From Oscheius dolichura (Eukaryota > Nematoda > Chromadorea > Rhabditida > Rhabditidae), in NCBI GenBank assembly GCA_932521035.1, contig OW051495.1:5518001-5582000 (forward strand): 64,000 bases of DNA. Direction: 5' to 3'. The translations under genes and the position numbers were made by a program. The notes under the pieces are model-generated. The model saw only the letters and a list, made by a program, of their open reading frames with translations. It was not told the origin of the DNA and did no database searches. Every line of letters starts with the position of its first letter. Within the stretch, counting starts at the first letter, position 1. Of this stretch, positions 1-12,410 are shown in pieces.

Positions 1-3000
1 TCCGGTTGATCATCGCTACCAGCTAAAGTCTCTACATCTCCCCGTTCTCCCGACACAACGTACCTTCTTCTCAATGGCAGCCCATTTCAATTTAGCCAAT
101 TTGGGAGAGAACTGAACCTGTGGGGGTGGCTGGTTCCTATTTAAAACGGGTACCCTTCCAGTTATCCTGGAGGTGACGGGTGTCCGAGGTTGTCGGCTCA
201 TCTAAACCGCGTCATCCCCTGAGTCCATCCGTCTCCCACCTTCTCCTGCTCCTTCTGTTGTCTCCTCAGCCGCTGGATTTCCTCGTTCGTCCTTTTGATG
301 AACTGTTCCCTTTGCCGGTCCTTGTTCTCCAGCTGTCGTATTTTGTTGTCCTTCAGTCTCTTCTCCTTGTCCAGAGTAGCCAGTTTCTTCGCATTGGCTA
401 GGGCCAGTTGCTGTCCCCGCTTCACCTCCTCCTTCAGTTTTTTGACCAGATCCACCTGCAAATGTCTTTGTTTCTGTTTTCTCTCCTCTACCCACCTTCG
501 TCCTCTTCAGCTCGCCCAGCTCGCTCTGATACCTCACCATCTGTTCCCGGTCCTTTTGTTGCCGTGCCTGCATCAATTTGTGTTCCCTCTCCACGGCCTG
601 TAGTTTCCGGAACTCCGCCTTCATATCGGCCAGCTTCCTTTCGTACTCCTCCCTGATCCTCTTTGCTTGTTCTTGGCTGGCATTGTCCCCTTTCTTGCTC
701 AGTTTCTCTGCCAGTATCCTGTCTCTCTCGGTCTCCGTCTGCTGTATCCTCAGCGACAGTTCCGTCAGTTTCCTCTCATAGGTCAGCCGCACCTCCTGTA
801 GCCGCCTCTCCGACTTCTCCAGCTCGCTGATCAGTCTCTCCTTGATGTTGATCTCCGTCTGTAGATCGTTGAGGTCGTCTCTCAGTGCGATGGCCTCTTT
901 CGTCTCCCCAAAGGAGTCCTCCTCTTCTTCCTCGTCCTCGTCCAGATCGATGTCATCCATATCGTTGCTCGTCCCGTCATCCCCGTCGTCTGTAGTCGAC
1001 ACATAGTCCGATGTATTCGCTTCCGGGGCCGTGTTCTTCTTCATCCTCTCAATGTCCGCCTTGGCCTCCTCGATGAGCTGTTTCTGGTTGAACGACATCG
1101 GTGAGAAGGGCGAGCTGTCGGCGCCGAGAGCTGTGGCCGAAATGGAGACGCCATTTGCCAGTGCCTGTAAGAGGGTCCGTCTCTTTCTCGTCCCCAACTC
1201 ACTTGTGCTTTCCACTTCTGCATTTCCCTCCTCAGCTGGTCAGAGGTGGCCTGTGACTCGTAGAGAGAAGAGCGCAGTGTCTCCACCTCCTCAAGGTACT
1301 TCCTCATCAGACCCTGCACCGCGTCGCCACCCCCTAGATTACCGCACGTAACACTACAGTAACCTTGTCTACCTTCTCCGGTGGATCCGTTGGCTATGGT
1401 TCCCAGTCCGTCGGCCTTCGCCAGGAGGTCCACGTTCCTGTTCCTCAGGATCTCATTCGTCTCTTGCAACGTCTTGACCCGTGATCTAAGCCTGTTCACC
1501 TCTTCCTGAACCCTAATTGTGCTCGTCTCCTCCCTGCCTTACCGTAAGGAGGACATTCTCGTGGTACTGGTCGTTGACAACCTCCGAGCCGTCGGCTGTG
1601 ACCGCCCTCCGGCCTTGTTTGAACTCGAGTAATTCCATTTCGAGAGTAGCAATCCTCGACCGAAGATCTCCGATGACTTTCGATGATTTGTCCTGGTTGG
1701 CCACCACCTCAAAAGAGTGATTTCAAGATGAGAAAAGGGTGAGGGGCAGACCTTGTTTTTGATGTTCTTGGCCCTGTTGGCGTATTTCATGGTGTTCAAT
1801 GTCTCCACGAAGTCACAGTCGCTGGGAGAGACACAGGCGATCATAAGGGTCCGACTGGAAGACGTCTCAGGGAACAGGGGGAGAAGACTGACCTGTTGCC
1901 GCCTAGGGAGTCCTGGAGGAGACGCGTCAGCTTCGAGTCTCGGTAGGGGACGTGGCTGATCTTGCCGCTGGCTCCCCCTAGTGCACTTATCACATTTCCG
2001 AGGGCCAGCTGAAAGATGTCTCCCCCTTCAAAACAAAAGGTAAAAACAGACCAGCCCGCTGTTGATGCTGATGCCCTCCTTCGCCCGGTCTCCCGTCGCC
2101 CCTGTCCGTTTCAGCCTCTCCGACCCGGCCAGATCCACAAAATGGAACTTGGCCGACAAGCTCTCCACCTCGGTCTCTCCCTATTTATTTGTTTTTGTTT
2201 GAGTGTGGTCCAAACTTACAGTTGGCTCTCCTTCCAGAGGCGTCACCGGGACTACTCGCTGTTGTTTGACGATCATTGTGAATATAGCGTGTGACCGGGA
2301 GGACTGCTCGTTCATATTCGTCGAGGCCACCGTCCTGTTCAGGGCGCCGTTCTTCAGGATTTCCAAAGTCTAGGAGAAGCTGACAAACGGAGGAGAATAG
2401 CCTACCGAGTGGAGATCCTCCACCGCCCGGGTGCTTGCCCCGTGGAGATAGATTTCCCCCCGCGAATCCTCGTGTATCCTGATATTAGCACTGGCGAGCC
2501 GGTCGTCGGTCAGCAGATCGATGACTTCCTCGTTATAGAGCTGAATTACTGTATAGCCAAGGGGCAGAGAGGAGACTGACCTCGACAAACTGGACCCCCA
2601 CATCGAAGATGGGCTCGGCCAGCTCGTTCTCGACAGCTTTCGTTTTACACTCGACGACCTGACGGAAGACCTGGGAGATGGCCCTAGGGATGACCCCGAT
2701 GTCGTCCTCCCCCAACACGTGGCTGTCGAAGGCCGTTCCCATCGTATACGTCTTACCCGAGCCGGTCTGAGGCAGAGTTCGGTTAGCCGGGGGACAAGGG
2801 GACCCACCTGTCCGTAGGCAAGGACGGTGGCATTGAAGCCGTCGAAGAGGCCGTTGACAAGCTTCTCGATACAGTCTTCGTAGATGAGTTGCTGGCGCGT
2901 GGCGATGTCGAAGACAAAGTCATATGTGAAGGATTTTTCCGGGCCGATGGTGACCTATCCCGGATGGGTGACTCTCTCGGGGCAACCCACCTGTGGCTCG

Positions 3001-3149
3001 TTGGGGATGACTACCGTACAGATGCGACTCCCCTCGACTTTCTCCCGGGTGTTCTGGGGACGAATCCTGGAACTTGAAATGGGAATTCAAGAGGAAGACT
3101 ACCTGAGAGCCACCTGGACGGTGGACGCGTCCCCTCTGGCGCTTTCCAT
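1..3149 (-). CDS. klp-12: KIF21-type plus-end kinesin, partial at 3' end
   Basis: Microtubule motor of the KIF21/KLP-12 group; family members regulate microtubule growth, notably in axons. Multi-exon, starting at ATG 3149 and running off the left edge. Exon 1 ends in ...VQVALR and a 36-nt intron joins it to [16 protein letters not shown]. The motor domain is complete: P-loop [12 protein letters not shown], switch [13 protein letters not shown], switch [15 protein letters not shown], then [19 protein letters not shown]. An acidic linker (around 900-1000) and a long coiled coil follow ([20 protein letters not shown]). The last readable exons ([17 protein letters not shown]) match the KIF21 segment before the WD40 tail, which lies outside the window. 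The segment order and LKNGALNRT instead of the KIF4 version favour KIF21. Introns are about 30-45 nt and the gene is GC-rich. Function is inferred from the family. Confidence 0.93.
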
Positions 3150-4135
3150 TTCTATTTACAGTAACCGATCAGTACATAGAGAAGAAATTCTGAAAACAAT
3201 CGACCTGGAGCAAGATTTCGGATGAGTTGGTGGGAGAGGGGGCCGGCTTTCGGGTTAAAATGGGCGAAGACCGGAAATGGGCATTTCGAACAAGGTGGAC
3301 ACGGCCTTGGCTCGCATCGGCCGTTGTCGTGCCGGGACCCGACCATAATTGGCTCGGCATGAATTAATCGACCACCTTGCTCTGTTTCCAGTCTTTCCAA
3401 TAGTTACCACCCGTATAAATGATACGAGAATGGGTTGGCGAGGAGGGGCCGACTAGATCGAGGACGAGGAGGAGTGTGCGGCCATCCAATTGAAACAGAG
3501 GATCGAGGGGGCCTCCGCGTGGCATAAAAAGCCCTTTTCAAAAGGGGGCGCTGTGCGTGATAGCGGCCAGTATCAAAGCGTGGTCCGCGTGAATAACCGC
3601 CGTCGAATTTTTAAGTAGCTAGGCACCGGGCGTCGTCCTGCGCGAAAGATAAATATATGCAAGAAGCCGCGACCGGACTATTTAATTGATAACCTGTCCG
3701 CCGATACTCCCTGCTGAACTCGGCCCGATTCGGAAGCGTCTCCAGAGAGACGTGCCTCGAGGGGCAGCTTCTACCGATCCCCTCCAGAAAATGAATTGTC
3801 TCCCCCCGTCGAACCTACAGTTCAGCCGGCTAGTGTTTACTGCCGTTTATTGTTTCTCAGTCGGCCAAATTGGGCCGTCACGTGTTTTCAGTGTAAAATG
3901 TCTAGAAGACACCTTTGCCCTTTTCAGAGTACTGCAGTTCGAAAGAGGGAAAATCGTCGTCCGGCCGATCCATGGAGTTTTCTTCGGCCGGGATCAGTCC
4001 AATGAACAGCTTATCCGGGCGGCTCCATCTCCCCGGATAAAGAGTTGACCAGGAAAATGACCTTGGAGAGTTACGCGAACTAACAAACTGTCTTCACCTA
4101 TAAAAGGGGAGACCGGCAGTCAACACGAACCCGGC
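3150..4135. other. intergenic, shared 5' region of kinesin and glycine-rich gene
   Basis: Divergent spacer of about 1 kb between the kinesin start and the next gene. No coding exon could be supported on either strand. The left half is GC-rich. A TATA box for the downstream gene lies at its right end. Confidence 0.6.
4099..4106 (+). promoter_or_regulatory. TATA box of the glycine-rich secreted gene
   Basis: TATAAAAG lies 37 bp upstream of the ATG. An initiator-like TCAACA about 20-25 bp downstream would give a 5' leader of only about 10-20 nt, so this start probably uses its own promoter rather than a spliced leader. Confidence 0.6.
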
Positions 4136-4682
4136 ATGATACTTCGGCCAGTTCTTTGTCTAGTCTGCTTCATCTCGATCGCTCTTGCCCAATGTAAGTT
4201 TTCTTTGTTGCCCTGACCACAAGATGTATGTCAAATAATATTTGATAAAATAATATATAATACTCATTATATGATAACTTTATTACTGATTTCAGGGGGA
4301 CCACCTCCATGGTGGCGACCTAGTCCATGGGGACCTCCTGGTCGCGGTATGGGATGGGGACGACCTGGTTGGAATGGACCTGGTGGCGCCGGTTGGGGTG
4401 GTGGAGGAGGAGGAGGAGGAAGAGGTTTGTTTTATACTGGGTTGTAGGCCATTGGGAATAGCAAACTGTAAGATGGCAACAAGTAATTTATCTAGGCTAC
4501 ACATGCTGGCACACAAATTACTAATTGACTAATCTTGTTTAGGAGGAAACAACGGCGGAGGATGGAATGGTGGCGGAGGTAACGGAGGAGGTGGCGGAGG
4601 TGGATGGAACGGAGGAGGCGGAGGCGGAGGCGGTAGAAATGGTGGAGGAGGTGGGAGAAACGGCGGTGGAAGGGGAGGCTAG
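4136..4682 (+). CDS. small glycine/tryptophan-rich secreted peptide
   Basis: Three exons. Exon 1 encodes a signal peptide (MILRPVLCLVCFISIALA) with likely cleavage before Q-W-G-P-P-P-W-W. Exons 2 and 3 encode a Pro/Trp then Gly/Asn/Arg-rich tail (GWNGPGGAGW, long Gly runs, NGGGGGRNGGGRGG) ending at TAG 4680-4682. Exon 1 ends CAA-T and splices to GG-GGA, giving Trp. Secreted peptides that begin QWG and are Gly-rich are typical of nematode antimicrobial or cuticle-associated peptides (NLP-29-like group). That is an analogy by composition only; no conserved domain is visible. Introns are about 98 and 118 nt, long for this locus. A silk- or cuticle-like structural role is equally possible. Confidence 0.75.
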
Positions 4683-5397
4683 GAGACAATCTACTCAACC
4701 TTTAGAAGAAAGAAACCTGTTTGTGTCAGGCTGTTTCCATTCGAATTATTCACGTTATCCCTTTATCCCCTATGAAAATTTTCGTTTGCCGGATAAAAAA
4801 GTTTTTACTTTAACATAAGACATAGCATATTCAAACAACATGGTAATAGGGAAAATACATTTGCTCGTCTTTGCTAAATACTAAATAGGTGAAGTAGGAT
4901 TACAAATATACATAGCTACATTTATTTTCGGAGTTTTCGGCCGACCCATTATCATCAAAAAAGACATTCCAAAGAAACGTATCTAAGACAAATTGAGAAC
5001 TAATTATTAAAAATACTAATGCGTAATGCGCAATATTACAATAGTATGTAAAACACTGCTAAATTAGATATAAACTATCGCTAAAATTATTCAGGGCAGG
5101 GGCCATTGAGATTACAGAGCGGTCGCACAGATTACAATGTCTCAAAAAATGCACAAGTTACCCATACTTAGTATATACAGCGAAGGATAATGAGGTAGAA
5201 CTGGGGCGCCGCACAGCTCTGATAAACTTGAACAAGGAGACAATTTTAGTCGGGTATCACAGGAATGCAATTACCCGACTAAGTTGACCGAGGTCGGGAG
5301 ATTCAATAGGAGAGGTGATGCCACATCGAACGGAATGAATATAAAAAGATGGCAAATCACCTATGTCTGCCAATAGCAGAAGTGATGCTACTAGAGT
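4683..5397. other. intergenic / 3' UTRs, AT-rich
   Basis: Convergent spacer between the glycine-rich gene and CCR4. No coding exon is supported. The right part (about 5040-5397) is probably the CCR4 3' UTR. It contains the hairpin at 5246-5282 and a weaker inverted pair (GGTGATGCCA / TGGCAAATCACC) near 5315-5360. Confidence 0.5.
5246..5282. repeat. perfect 11-bp hairpin
   Basis: TTAGTCGGGTA (5246-5256) and its exact reverse complement TACCCGACTAA (5272-5282) are separated by a 15-nt loop. It lies about 115 bp past the CCR4 stop and would fold in the CCR4 3' UTR. Confidence 0.6.
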
Positions 5398-7793
5398 TTA
5401 ACGACCGAAAGGAAACGACATTGAGGATTGAGATGGCTGAGTCCGTTGGTGAGATGTAGGAATGATTGCATACTGAGCCATTATTGGAATGTGGTCCGAA
5501 GGCACATGAGGATGAGGAAACCCTAAAATATCTCAAAAGTTAGCAGCAAACAAAGAACAAACCAATAATTTTGTGTTGGGAAATCCAATTCGCATCGAAA
5601 GGACCGAGAGTACCAAGTCGTGCAAGAGATTGCGGGGTAGAAAATATGTAATCAATCATTCCTTTAAAGTTCATACTAAATAATAGTTTGTGTAGACAAA
5701 GAAAATAGCAACTGACGTGTAATTGGTGAAAGGAACAGTATTGCAATCAACGGCAGATTCAAGTCGAAGTGCATGTTGAAGAATGGTGGGATCTTGTGAC
5801 AGGGAAAACTGATCGAGACTGGCATCATCTTTAAATCCTTTTAGATCGGAATGATTGCGATTTACAAATCCTCTTGAAAGATACTCAAATACACCTGCAA
5901 TCATATATTAAGAATGAGATAAGGTTTTTCCTAGTTTCTTTCATATGAAACTTTATCTTACCTGAATTAGGAAGCGAATTCAGATCACCACATATAAGTA
6001 AAGGTGTTTGTTGAGTTGAAATTTTGAATTTATCTGCAACTTCTGTCAGCATTTTATGTAGTTCTGAAGCCAGCATCATTGACTGTACTAATTTGACATC
6101 GCAAAATTCAGGATCCCAATGAATATGCGCAGTGCAAATAACTAGAGGGCTTCCCACGACGTTATCATTCGCAGAAATCCCTACTCTCCCTGAAATAATG
6201 AAAAGTATTAATATATTAAAAAATTTACGTGTAGAATATACGCTGTCTTTAATTTTCAAGACAGCACACAGAGCAATATTGTCGCGCGGCATCACCCGAT
6301 TCATCATATGTTCCGATTTAGATGCCTTTGTAACGACGATTGAATTAAATTCAATTAGATGTTCTCTATCCATATCAAATCTAAAGCGGAGCTTATTAAT
6401 CACAAAAATTGTACTTGTCGCTTTTCCAGAATATGGCTAAACCATCAACATATTTTCGTTCTTCTTCTGTCATCGTTTTTGCTCTAGACTTAGGTGAGAA
6501 AATGCCAATATAGCCCAAGGCTTTTAATTCTGGCTCAAACAAAAGTTTGAATTGCGCAGTTTCCACTTCCTGAAAGTATTATGAATAACACGAAACACGA
6601 AAAAAAAGAAGTATTTGGTTCTTTTTGCAAAAAAAAATTCTGTAATTTTTTTTAGTTTGTGCTAAACGAAGAATGATAAGCACGAACTTGTAAAGTAATT
6701 ATATCTGCTTCGTAATTCCTAATATCGGTAAGAATCTTGACTTTTCGATACTCCCAATTCAATGCCCAGGAAGGACAATACGAATACTGATTGAAGGTAG
6801 CATATTTATCACAGAGCACATTGTAGCAAAGGCATGTGAATGTCGCTAAAATGTTAAAATATTATTTAAGAGAGAAAAAGAGATACCAATGGGACGATCA
6901 GGATCAGCATGACGAATCATAACCCATGATCTACCAGGAGGAGGCGCAGTGTTAACTAAAATTAGCCGTAATAATAATCCTTTGGAAAAAATAAGATTAA
7001 CGGGAACGTATTTATGCTTTTTATTCAAAAAGACTAGTACTAATGAAGTGAAAAACTTACTTGCTAGATGGTCTAGTAAATATTGGAGCAGCTTCGCATG
7101 ACCGTTAGATTCGTGATAGATTTTCTGTATTTCGGGCGACAATGGATTGCCTTGGAGGCCTTAAGTCAGTTTTAAATCATGCTGAAATAGAACACACCCA
7201 GAGTTTGGATCCGGAAAAGCTTTCCAAGTTCGTATGGTAGCACTCGCAACTGATTATTATTGAGGTAGAGATGACAAAGAGAGATCATATCGCCTAATTC
7301 CGCGGGAAGGCTACGAAGTTTGTTGTGTGATAAGTCAAGCATGGTAAGATTTTTAAGCTGGATAGTCTTTTCTAAGTATACAAGCATTTTTCCTACTTGA
7401 CATATCTCTTGGGGTACCCGCTGAAGTTGATTACCGTTTAAAAAAAGAGCTGTCAACTTGTCACATTGCCATAAACTCGTGGACAAATTTTTTACTTTTC
7501 CTAAATAAGAAATAAATAAACATATTAATTAGAGGAATATAAGAATAAGGACCTACCATGTATTTCCATTTCCACCCATCTCGTATTTTTACCTTGGGCT
7601 AGCTCGTCTTCGGTGAGATATCTGTGAACACGATAAAGCCCTGAAAAATGTGCTTTGGCAGTACAAGTAGAAAACAAATACCGTTGCTTAGTTGCTTCTT
7701 TCCATTATTTTTATCGGTGATGTTCACCGGATATCCAATACCACCGTGGTTGTCCTTATACTCCCCATGACCAGCAGCATCCCCGTTGTTCAT
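5398..7793 (-). CDS. ccr-4: CCR4/CNOT6 catalytic deadenylase
   Basis: Poly(A)-specific exonuclease of the CCR4-NOT complex, acting in cytoplasmic mRNA deadenylation. The start is ATG 7793, 15 nt behind a TTTGCAG acceptor. Order: variable N-terminus (MNNGDAAGHGEYKDN), the CNOT6 signature RYLTEDELAQGKNTRW, leucine-rich repeats (LTALFLNGNQLQRVP; LRSLPAELGDMISL; LRVLPYELGKLF), then an endonuclease/exonuclease/phosphatase domain. Catalytic blocks are visible: HIHWDPEFCDVKLVQ, CGDLNSLPNSG, and the C-terminal PSDHIPIMAQY. The gene ends ...MSFPFGR, stop 5398-5400. Exons are separated by short AT-rich introns. LRR plus nuclease separates CCR4 from nocturnin and angel, which lack the LRRs. The middle exons were read only in part. 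Confidence 0.93.
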
Positions 7794-7808
7794 TCCTCCG
7801 GGGATAGC

Positions 7809-7810
7809 CT
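7809..7810 (-). promoter_or_regulatory. likely spliced-leader acceptor of ccr-4
   Basis: TTTGCAG followed by a 15-nt leader to ATG 7793. No upstream coding exon in frame was found, which favours trans-splicing. Confidence 0.5.
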
Positions 7811-8381
7811 GCAAAGGTGTATAAATAATCGATATAAACACGAAATTACAGAGTAAACCTGTAAACACAGAAGGGTAAATAATATAACAGTCAAAAATGC
7901 TATATTTGGGATAGTAGAAAAATAAAAATGGAGGAGTCCGAAAAAGATTCTCCAACAGATAATTTATATAATGACCTTCTCTCAATTTCAGACATGAACC
8001 AGTTACAAAAAGTGTGCGAAACAAGCTCTACAAGTCATAGAAACTTCCCAATATCGGCATCGCGCTGAGGGGGATGCCACTTTCGTTCAAACGAAAAAAC
8101 CCAGGCAAATACGCAGTTTACGTAGACCATTTGGTCCGGTATGAAAGCTCAGTTAGGAATCTCCTAAATTTCCACTCTCAAAACAGTAAAATCAGATTTT
8201 TTCGAAGTAAACGACGCTTTACAATAGAAAATTCCATTTGCAAGTGAAGTTTGTATGTTATTTGCTTACTCCCTTGTCGTTGATGACCTAAAAAATGGTG
8301 ATATATCCTTTATTCATGAGTAAACTTACTGTCTTCTTTCTCGTCGTATTCATTTGCTGTATTCTAATCAAAACTAATTTC
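7811..8381. other. divergent intergenic region ccr-4 / sec24
   Basis: AT-rich spacer with no supportable exon. It holds a short palindromic element TTTCGTT-C-AAACGAAA near 8083-8098, of unknown meaning. Confidence 0.5.
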
Positions 8382-8383
8382 AG
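8382..8383 (+). promoter_or_regulatory. likely spliced-leader acceptor of sec24
   Basis: CTAATTTCAG, then GTGT, then ATG 8388. The leader is only 4 nt and the region upstream is non-coding and pyrimidine-rich. Confidence 0.55.
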
Positions 8384-8387
8384 GTGT

Positions 8388-11300
8388 ATGTCTGACCCAT
8401 ATCAACCTCCAAAGGTTGGGTTTCCTCAGGCATTTCAAGGTGGTACTGCTCCTTACCAGCCGTTACAGCAGTTTTCTCAGTACCAAAGCACACCACTGCA
8501 AAATTCCATCGGTCATTGGTGAGATCAGAGTTTACATATTTTCACCGTTTTTTTTTCAGTTATGTTGCACCAAATCAACAAATGCCTGCTTCTACACAAC
8601 CTAGATCTACCCCATTACAATTTAAAGAGCATCAGGTGCCTCAGGTTTGGGTTTGTCATTTGGAAAAATGCCTCCCCAATTTAAGACATTTCAACAACCG
8701 CCTATGCCTTCGGCATTTAAGCCGCTTCAACCAGCGGTAAACAGTACATATCCACAAGTAACATTTTATATTTTTATTTTTATTTTGTTTTATTTTAGCA
8801 TACATCGAATGGAGCGTTTCCGAGTCCTGTTTATCCCCCTCCTCCTAATTTAACACAAACGCAGCCAGTATTAACAACAAATTATTTGTCTCACGGCCCG
8901 CCCTCTTTTCAGTCAAATAGTACGTAATTCCAACTTACTATATAGTACTAACGTCACAGATTCTGTTCCACAGTTTCCAACTCCTGGTACTCATAGCTCA
9001 ATAACGACAGGTATATGTGTAGCTCTCTACGAACAAATATTTCAGCTGTAGCTACCAACGGAGTCTCGGCGTACCCACCTGCACCGACATCTATTCCATC
9101 TCAGACTTCAATATATTCAGGACAACAGGCGTTACCAAACCAGCCCCATGGTAGTACACAGCCGCAGTATAGTGGATATCCAACAACCAGCCTTCAACAA
9201 AACTTTAGTCAAATGGTACCGTTGTAGATGGTGTATAAATTGTTTGCAGAGTATTTATCAGCCAAGTGGACATGGCCAAATAACTGATATAGTAGATCTG
9301 ATATCTTATAGGAACCCAGGAGGAGAACTGTCTGATATTCCAATTAAATTAACGCAAATGATGGCCAACAATAAAGCACGTTGTGATCCTAGGTACATTT
9401 ACATTAATTAAAATGACTAATGTTGCTTTCAGTATTTTCCGAAGTACTATGAATGCGGTTCCTTGCAATGAAGAACTGCTTAAGAAGAGCCGTCTCCCTT
9501 TTGGTATAACTCTTCACCCATTTCGAGATATGAAGGTTAAACCATTATTTAACATTAACTTACATTTTTACAGAATTTGAACATTATTCAGACATCAACG
9601 ATAGTGCGATGTCGGTATTGCCGTACTTATATCAATCCCTTCGTTCATTTTCCTGATTCGCGACATTGGAAATGCAATCTGTGCAATAGACAAAATGATT
9701 GTAAGTTCCGCAATTCATTTTCTTGCGTAGGTTACCTATTATGCTAGACTTCAAATCTATAATTAATTTTCTTCGTTTGGGAAATATTTTTGGGTGATTT
9801 TCCGGCGTTTGGATTTTTGTTGCAAGCGATATTTATAAGGCAGATATAATCATAAAATATGAGTTCATTACTAATTTATAGTAATAAAAAGGTCCGTTTT
9901 ATTCCAGTGCCCGATGACTTTTGCTGGGATCCAGTTACGAAAACATTTGGTGACCCCACTGCTCGTCCAGAAATCAGACATGCGACTGTAGAGTTTATTG
10001 CTCCTGCTGAGTATATGGTTAGTTGTTTTTCTTTGATGCTTTTATTCGGTTAAATTCAGCCTGTACGAGTAAAACATGAGAGAGCAGAGGTATCCATCCC
10101 TTTGTTGTCTTTTTTAAAACTTTAGCTTACATTTCTCGCAATTTTTCGATCATCAAAATAGAGAAGCGCTATCATTAAAAAGTTTTTAGCTCAGACCTCC
10201 TCAAGCTGCTGTATACATCTTCATTCTTGATGTAAGTGCTGCCGCCATAGAATCGGGATACCTTTATGCGTTTACCGAACAGATTCTCATTAATCTAGAT
10301 CAGCTTCCTGGAGATGATCGAGCGCAGGTAAACCTAGCTGATATTCAACTTTCTATTTTTCTTAAGATCGCTTTCATTGCTGTCGACTCATGTGTGCATT
10401 TCTTTCAATTTGAGGAGAATAGTACCCCCCGACAATTAATAGTAGATGATATAGAAGGTAAAACCAATCATATTCAACAATAATGTTTTTAGATATATAT
10501 CTCCCAACCAACACCGGTTTGCTAGTAAATATCAAGAAACAGAAAGATGCTATACGCTCATTTGTGAAAGAAATACCAATAATTTTTGATAGGCCTGCGT
10601 CATCCTCCAATTGTTTAGGGTCTGCTCTTCTGGCAGTTAAAGAGCTTATTGTCAGTATCTTCTTATCAAACATACAATATATTTAGTTTGAAACTGGCGG
10701 AAGAATAACAGTTTTCCAATGCATTCTGCCAAATATTGGTCCAGGATCTTTGAAAGCGAGAGAAGATCCCAATCAGAGAGCATCACAAGTATTTAGTCTG
10801 GATGATTTATATCGTAGATTATAGGATGTACAAAATCTTGGCCCAGCTACAGATTTTTACAAAAGACTAGCCTTGGAATGCACAGGTCAGCAGATCGCAA
10901 TGGATTTATTTATGCTCAACACACAATATGCGGACCTCGCATCTATTTGTAATGATTTTCAAAAGTTAATTAATATAAATTTTAGCCGAAATTTGCAAAT
11001 TTTCAACGGGCTGCGTCTATCATTTTCCTAATTATCACTGTTTCGACATGATTCAAGTAGGTTTAGCTGATGTTGTTTTTAATATAACTTCTAGGTGAAA
11101 AGATTTGAAAAGATTTTTACTCGTTATTTAACTCGAAAAATTGGGTTTGAAGCAGTTCTGAGAATTAGATGTTCTCGCGGTTTGGCACTTTCTGCGTTTT
11201 ATGGAAACTTCTTCGTGCGCTCCACAGATCTGCTTGCTCTCGCAAACGTGAATCCCGATTCCGCGCTTGCTGTCCAAGTCAATATGGAGGAGAAGCTTGG

Positions 11301-12410
11301 TTCAACTGTAGTATTTCAAGCAGCCTTATTGTATACATCCAGTAAGGGTGACCGCAGGATTCGTGTTCATACTATGTGTCTCCCTACCTCTTCTGATCTT
11401 AATGAGATCTATAATTCATTTGATTTAAAAGCAACAGTTTCTCTTCTTTGCAAAATAAGTGAGTTGCTTTTTACTTTTTTTTAAATGGAGCAAAGGTGTC
11501 GAACGTTCGATGTCTGGGTCGCCGCTAACAGATTCTCGAGAAGCTGTAGTTAACGCTGTTGTTGACTCCCTTGGAGCTTATAAAAAAGCTATTGGAAATG
11601 GTCGCGGTGCCATGCCCGTTCCATTGAATGGCCATCTTCGTCATTTCCCCGTCTTTGCTTTGGCTATGCTCAAACATGTAAGGATCTTTATCTGGAGCAG
11701 TATTCTATATTTATATTCAGAGCTCACTTAGTAGCGGAGGGAGAAGCATTAAACTAGATGAGAGGGTGGCATCCATGTTAATGCTAAGATTTTCTCCGCT
11801 AGAACAGATACTCTCTGATCTTCATGCAAACTTATATAGAATTAACGAGATTGTCCAGGTAGACTGCATTTATTCTCTATTTATTTATTAGCTACCCGAC
11901 GGTCAATATCCGTCTCCTCTACCGTTGTCTTTCGAATACATTAGTCGTGATGGTGTATTTGTAATGGAAGCAGGAACATCACTTTTTATCTATGTGTCGT
12001 CGGGAGCAGACGCTAATTTCATCAGTGAAGTATTCGGCTGCTCTTATAATGATGTGGAAAAGGTATATATATATATATATAAGTATGCATCTAATTTCAA
12101 AAACTTTAGAGCACATTTGATGTACAAGGAAATCCAACATCTGAAAGAGTACACGCGTTTATAAAACACATTACTATGCTTAAATTCTACTTAGGACAAC
12201 CAATTATTTTAAAGTGAGTTAAATATATTAGAAAATTATGTATTTTCTTTAAACTGTATATTTAGCTAGTAATCGAAAATTATTGACATATTCAGAGAGG
12301 ATTCTCCATTACGGGAAATTTTTGTCCGGCGCTTAATAGAAGATCGCACAGAGTCGACACATTCTTATCATGAGTTTCTTCAACACATCAAGCGAGAGAT
12401 GTCGCAGTAA
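8388..12410 (+). CDS. sec24: COPII coat subunit SEC24 (A/B type)
   Basis: Cargo-binding subunit of the inner COPII coat, working with SEC23 at ER exit sites. Start MSDPYQPP at 8388, many exons, stop TAA 12408-12410 after ...FLQHIKREMSQ. The N-terminal third is a low-complexity Pro/Gln/Ser region. A zinc finger follows (CRYCRTYINPFV...CNLCNRQND), then the trunk domain (RPEIRHATVEFIAPAEYM; YIFILDVSAAAIE-like segment), the beta-sandwich and helical region, and a gelsolin-like C-terminus. The zinc-finger wording matches SEC24A/B rather than the C/D class. One intron (about 9702-9907) is about 200 nt, against about 40-70 for the others. Another intron carries a (TA)n tract near 12064-12080. AATAAA lies 33 nt past the stop. 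Start supported by the acceptor at 8382. Confidence 0.94.
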
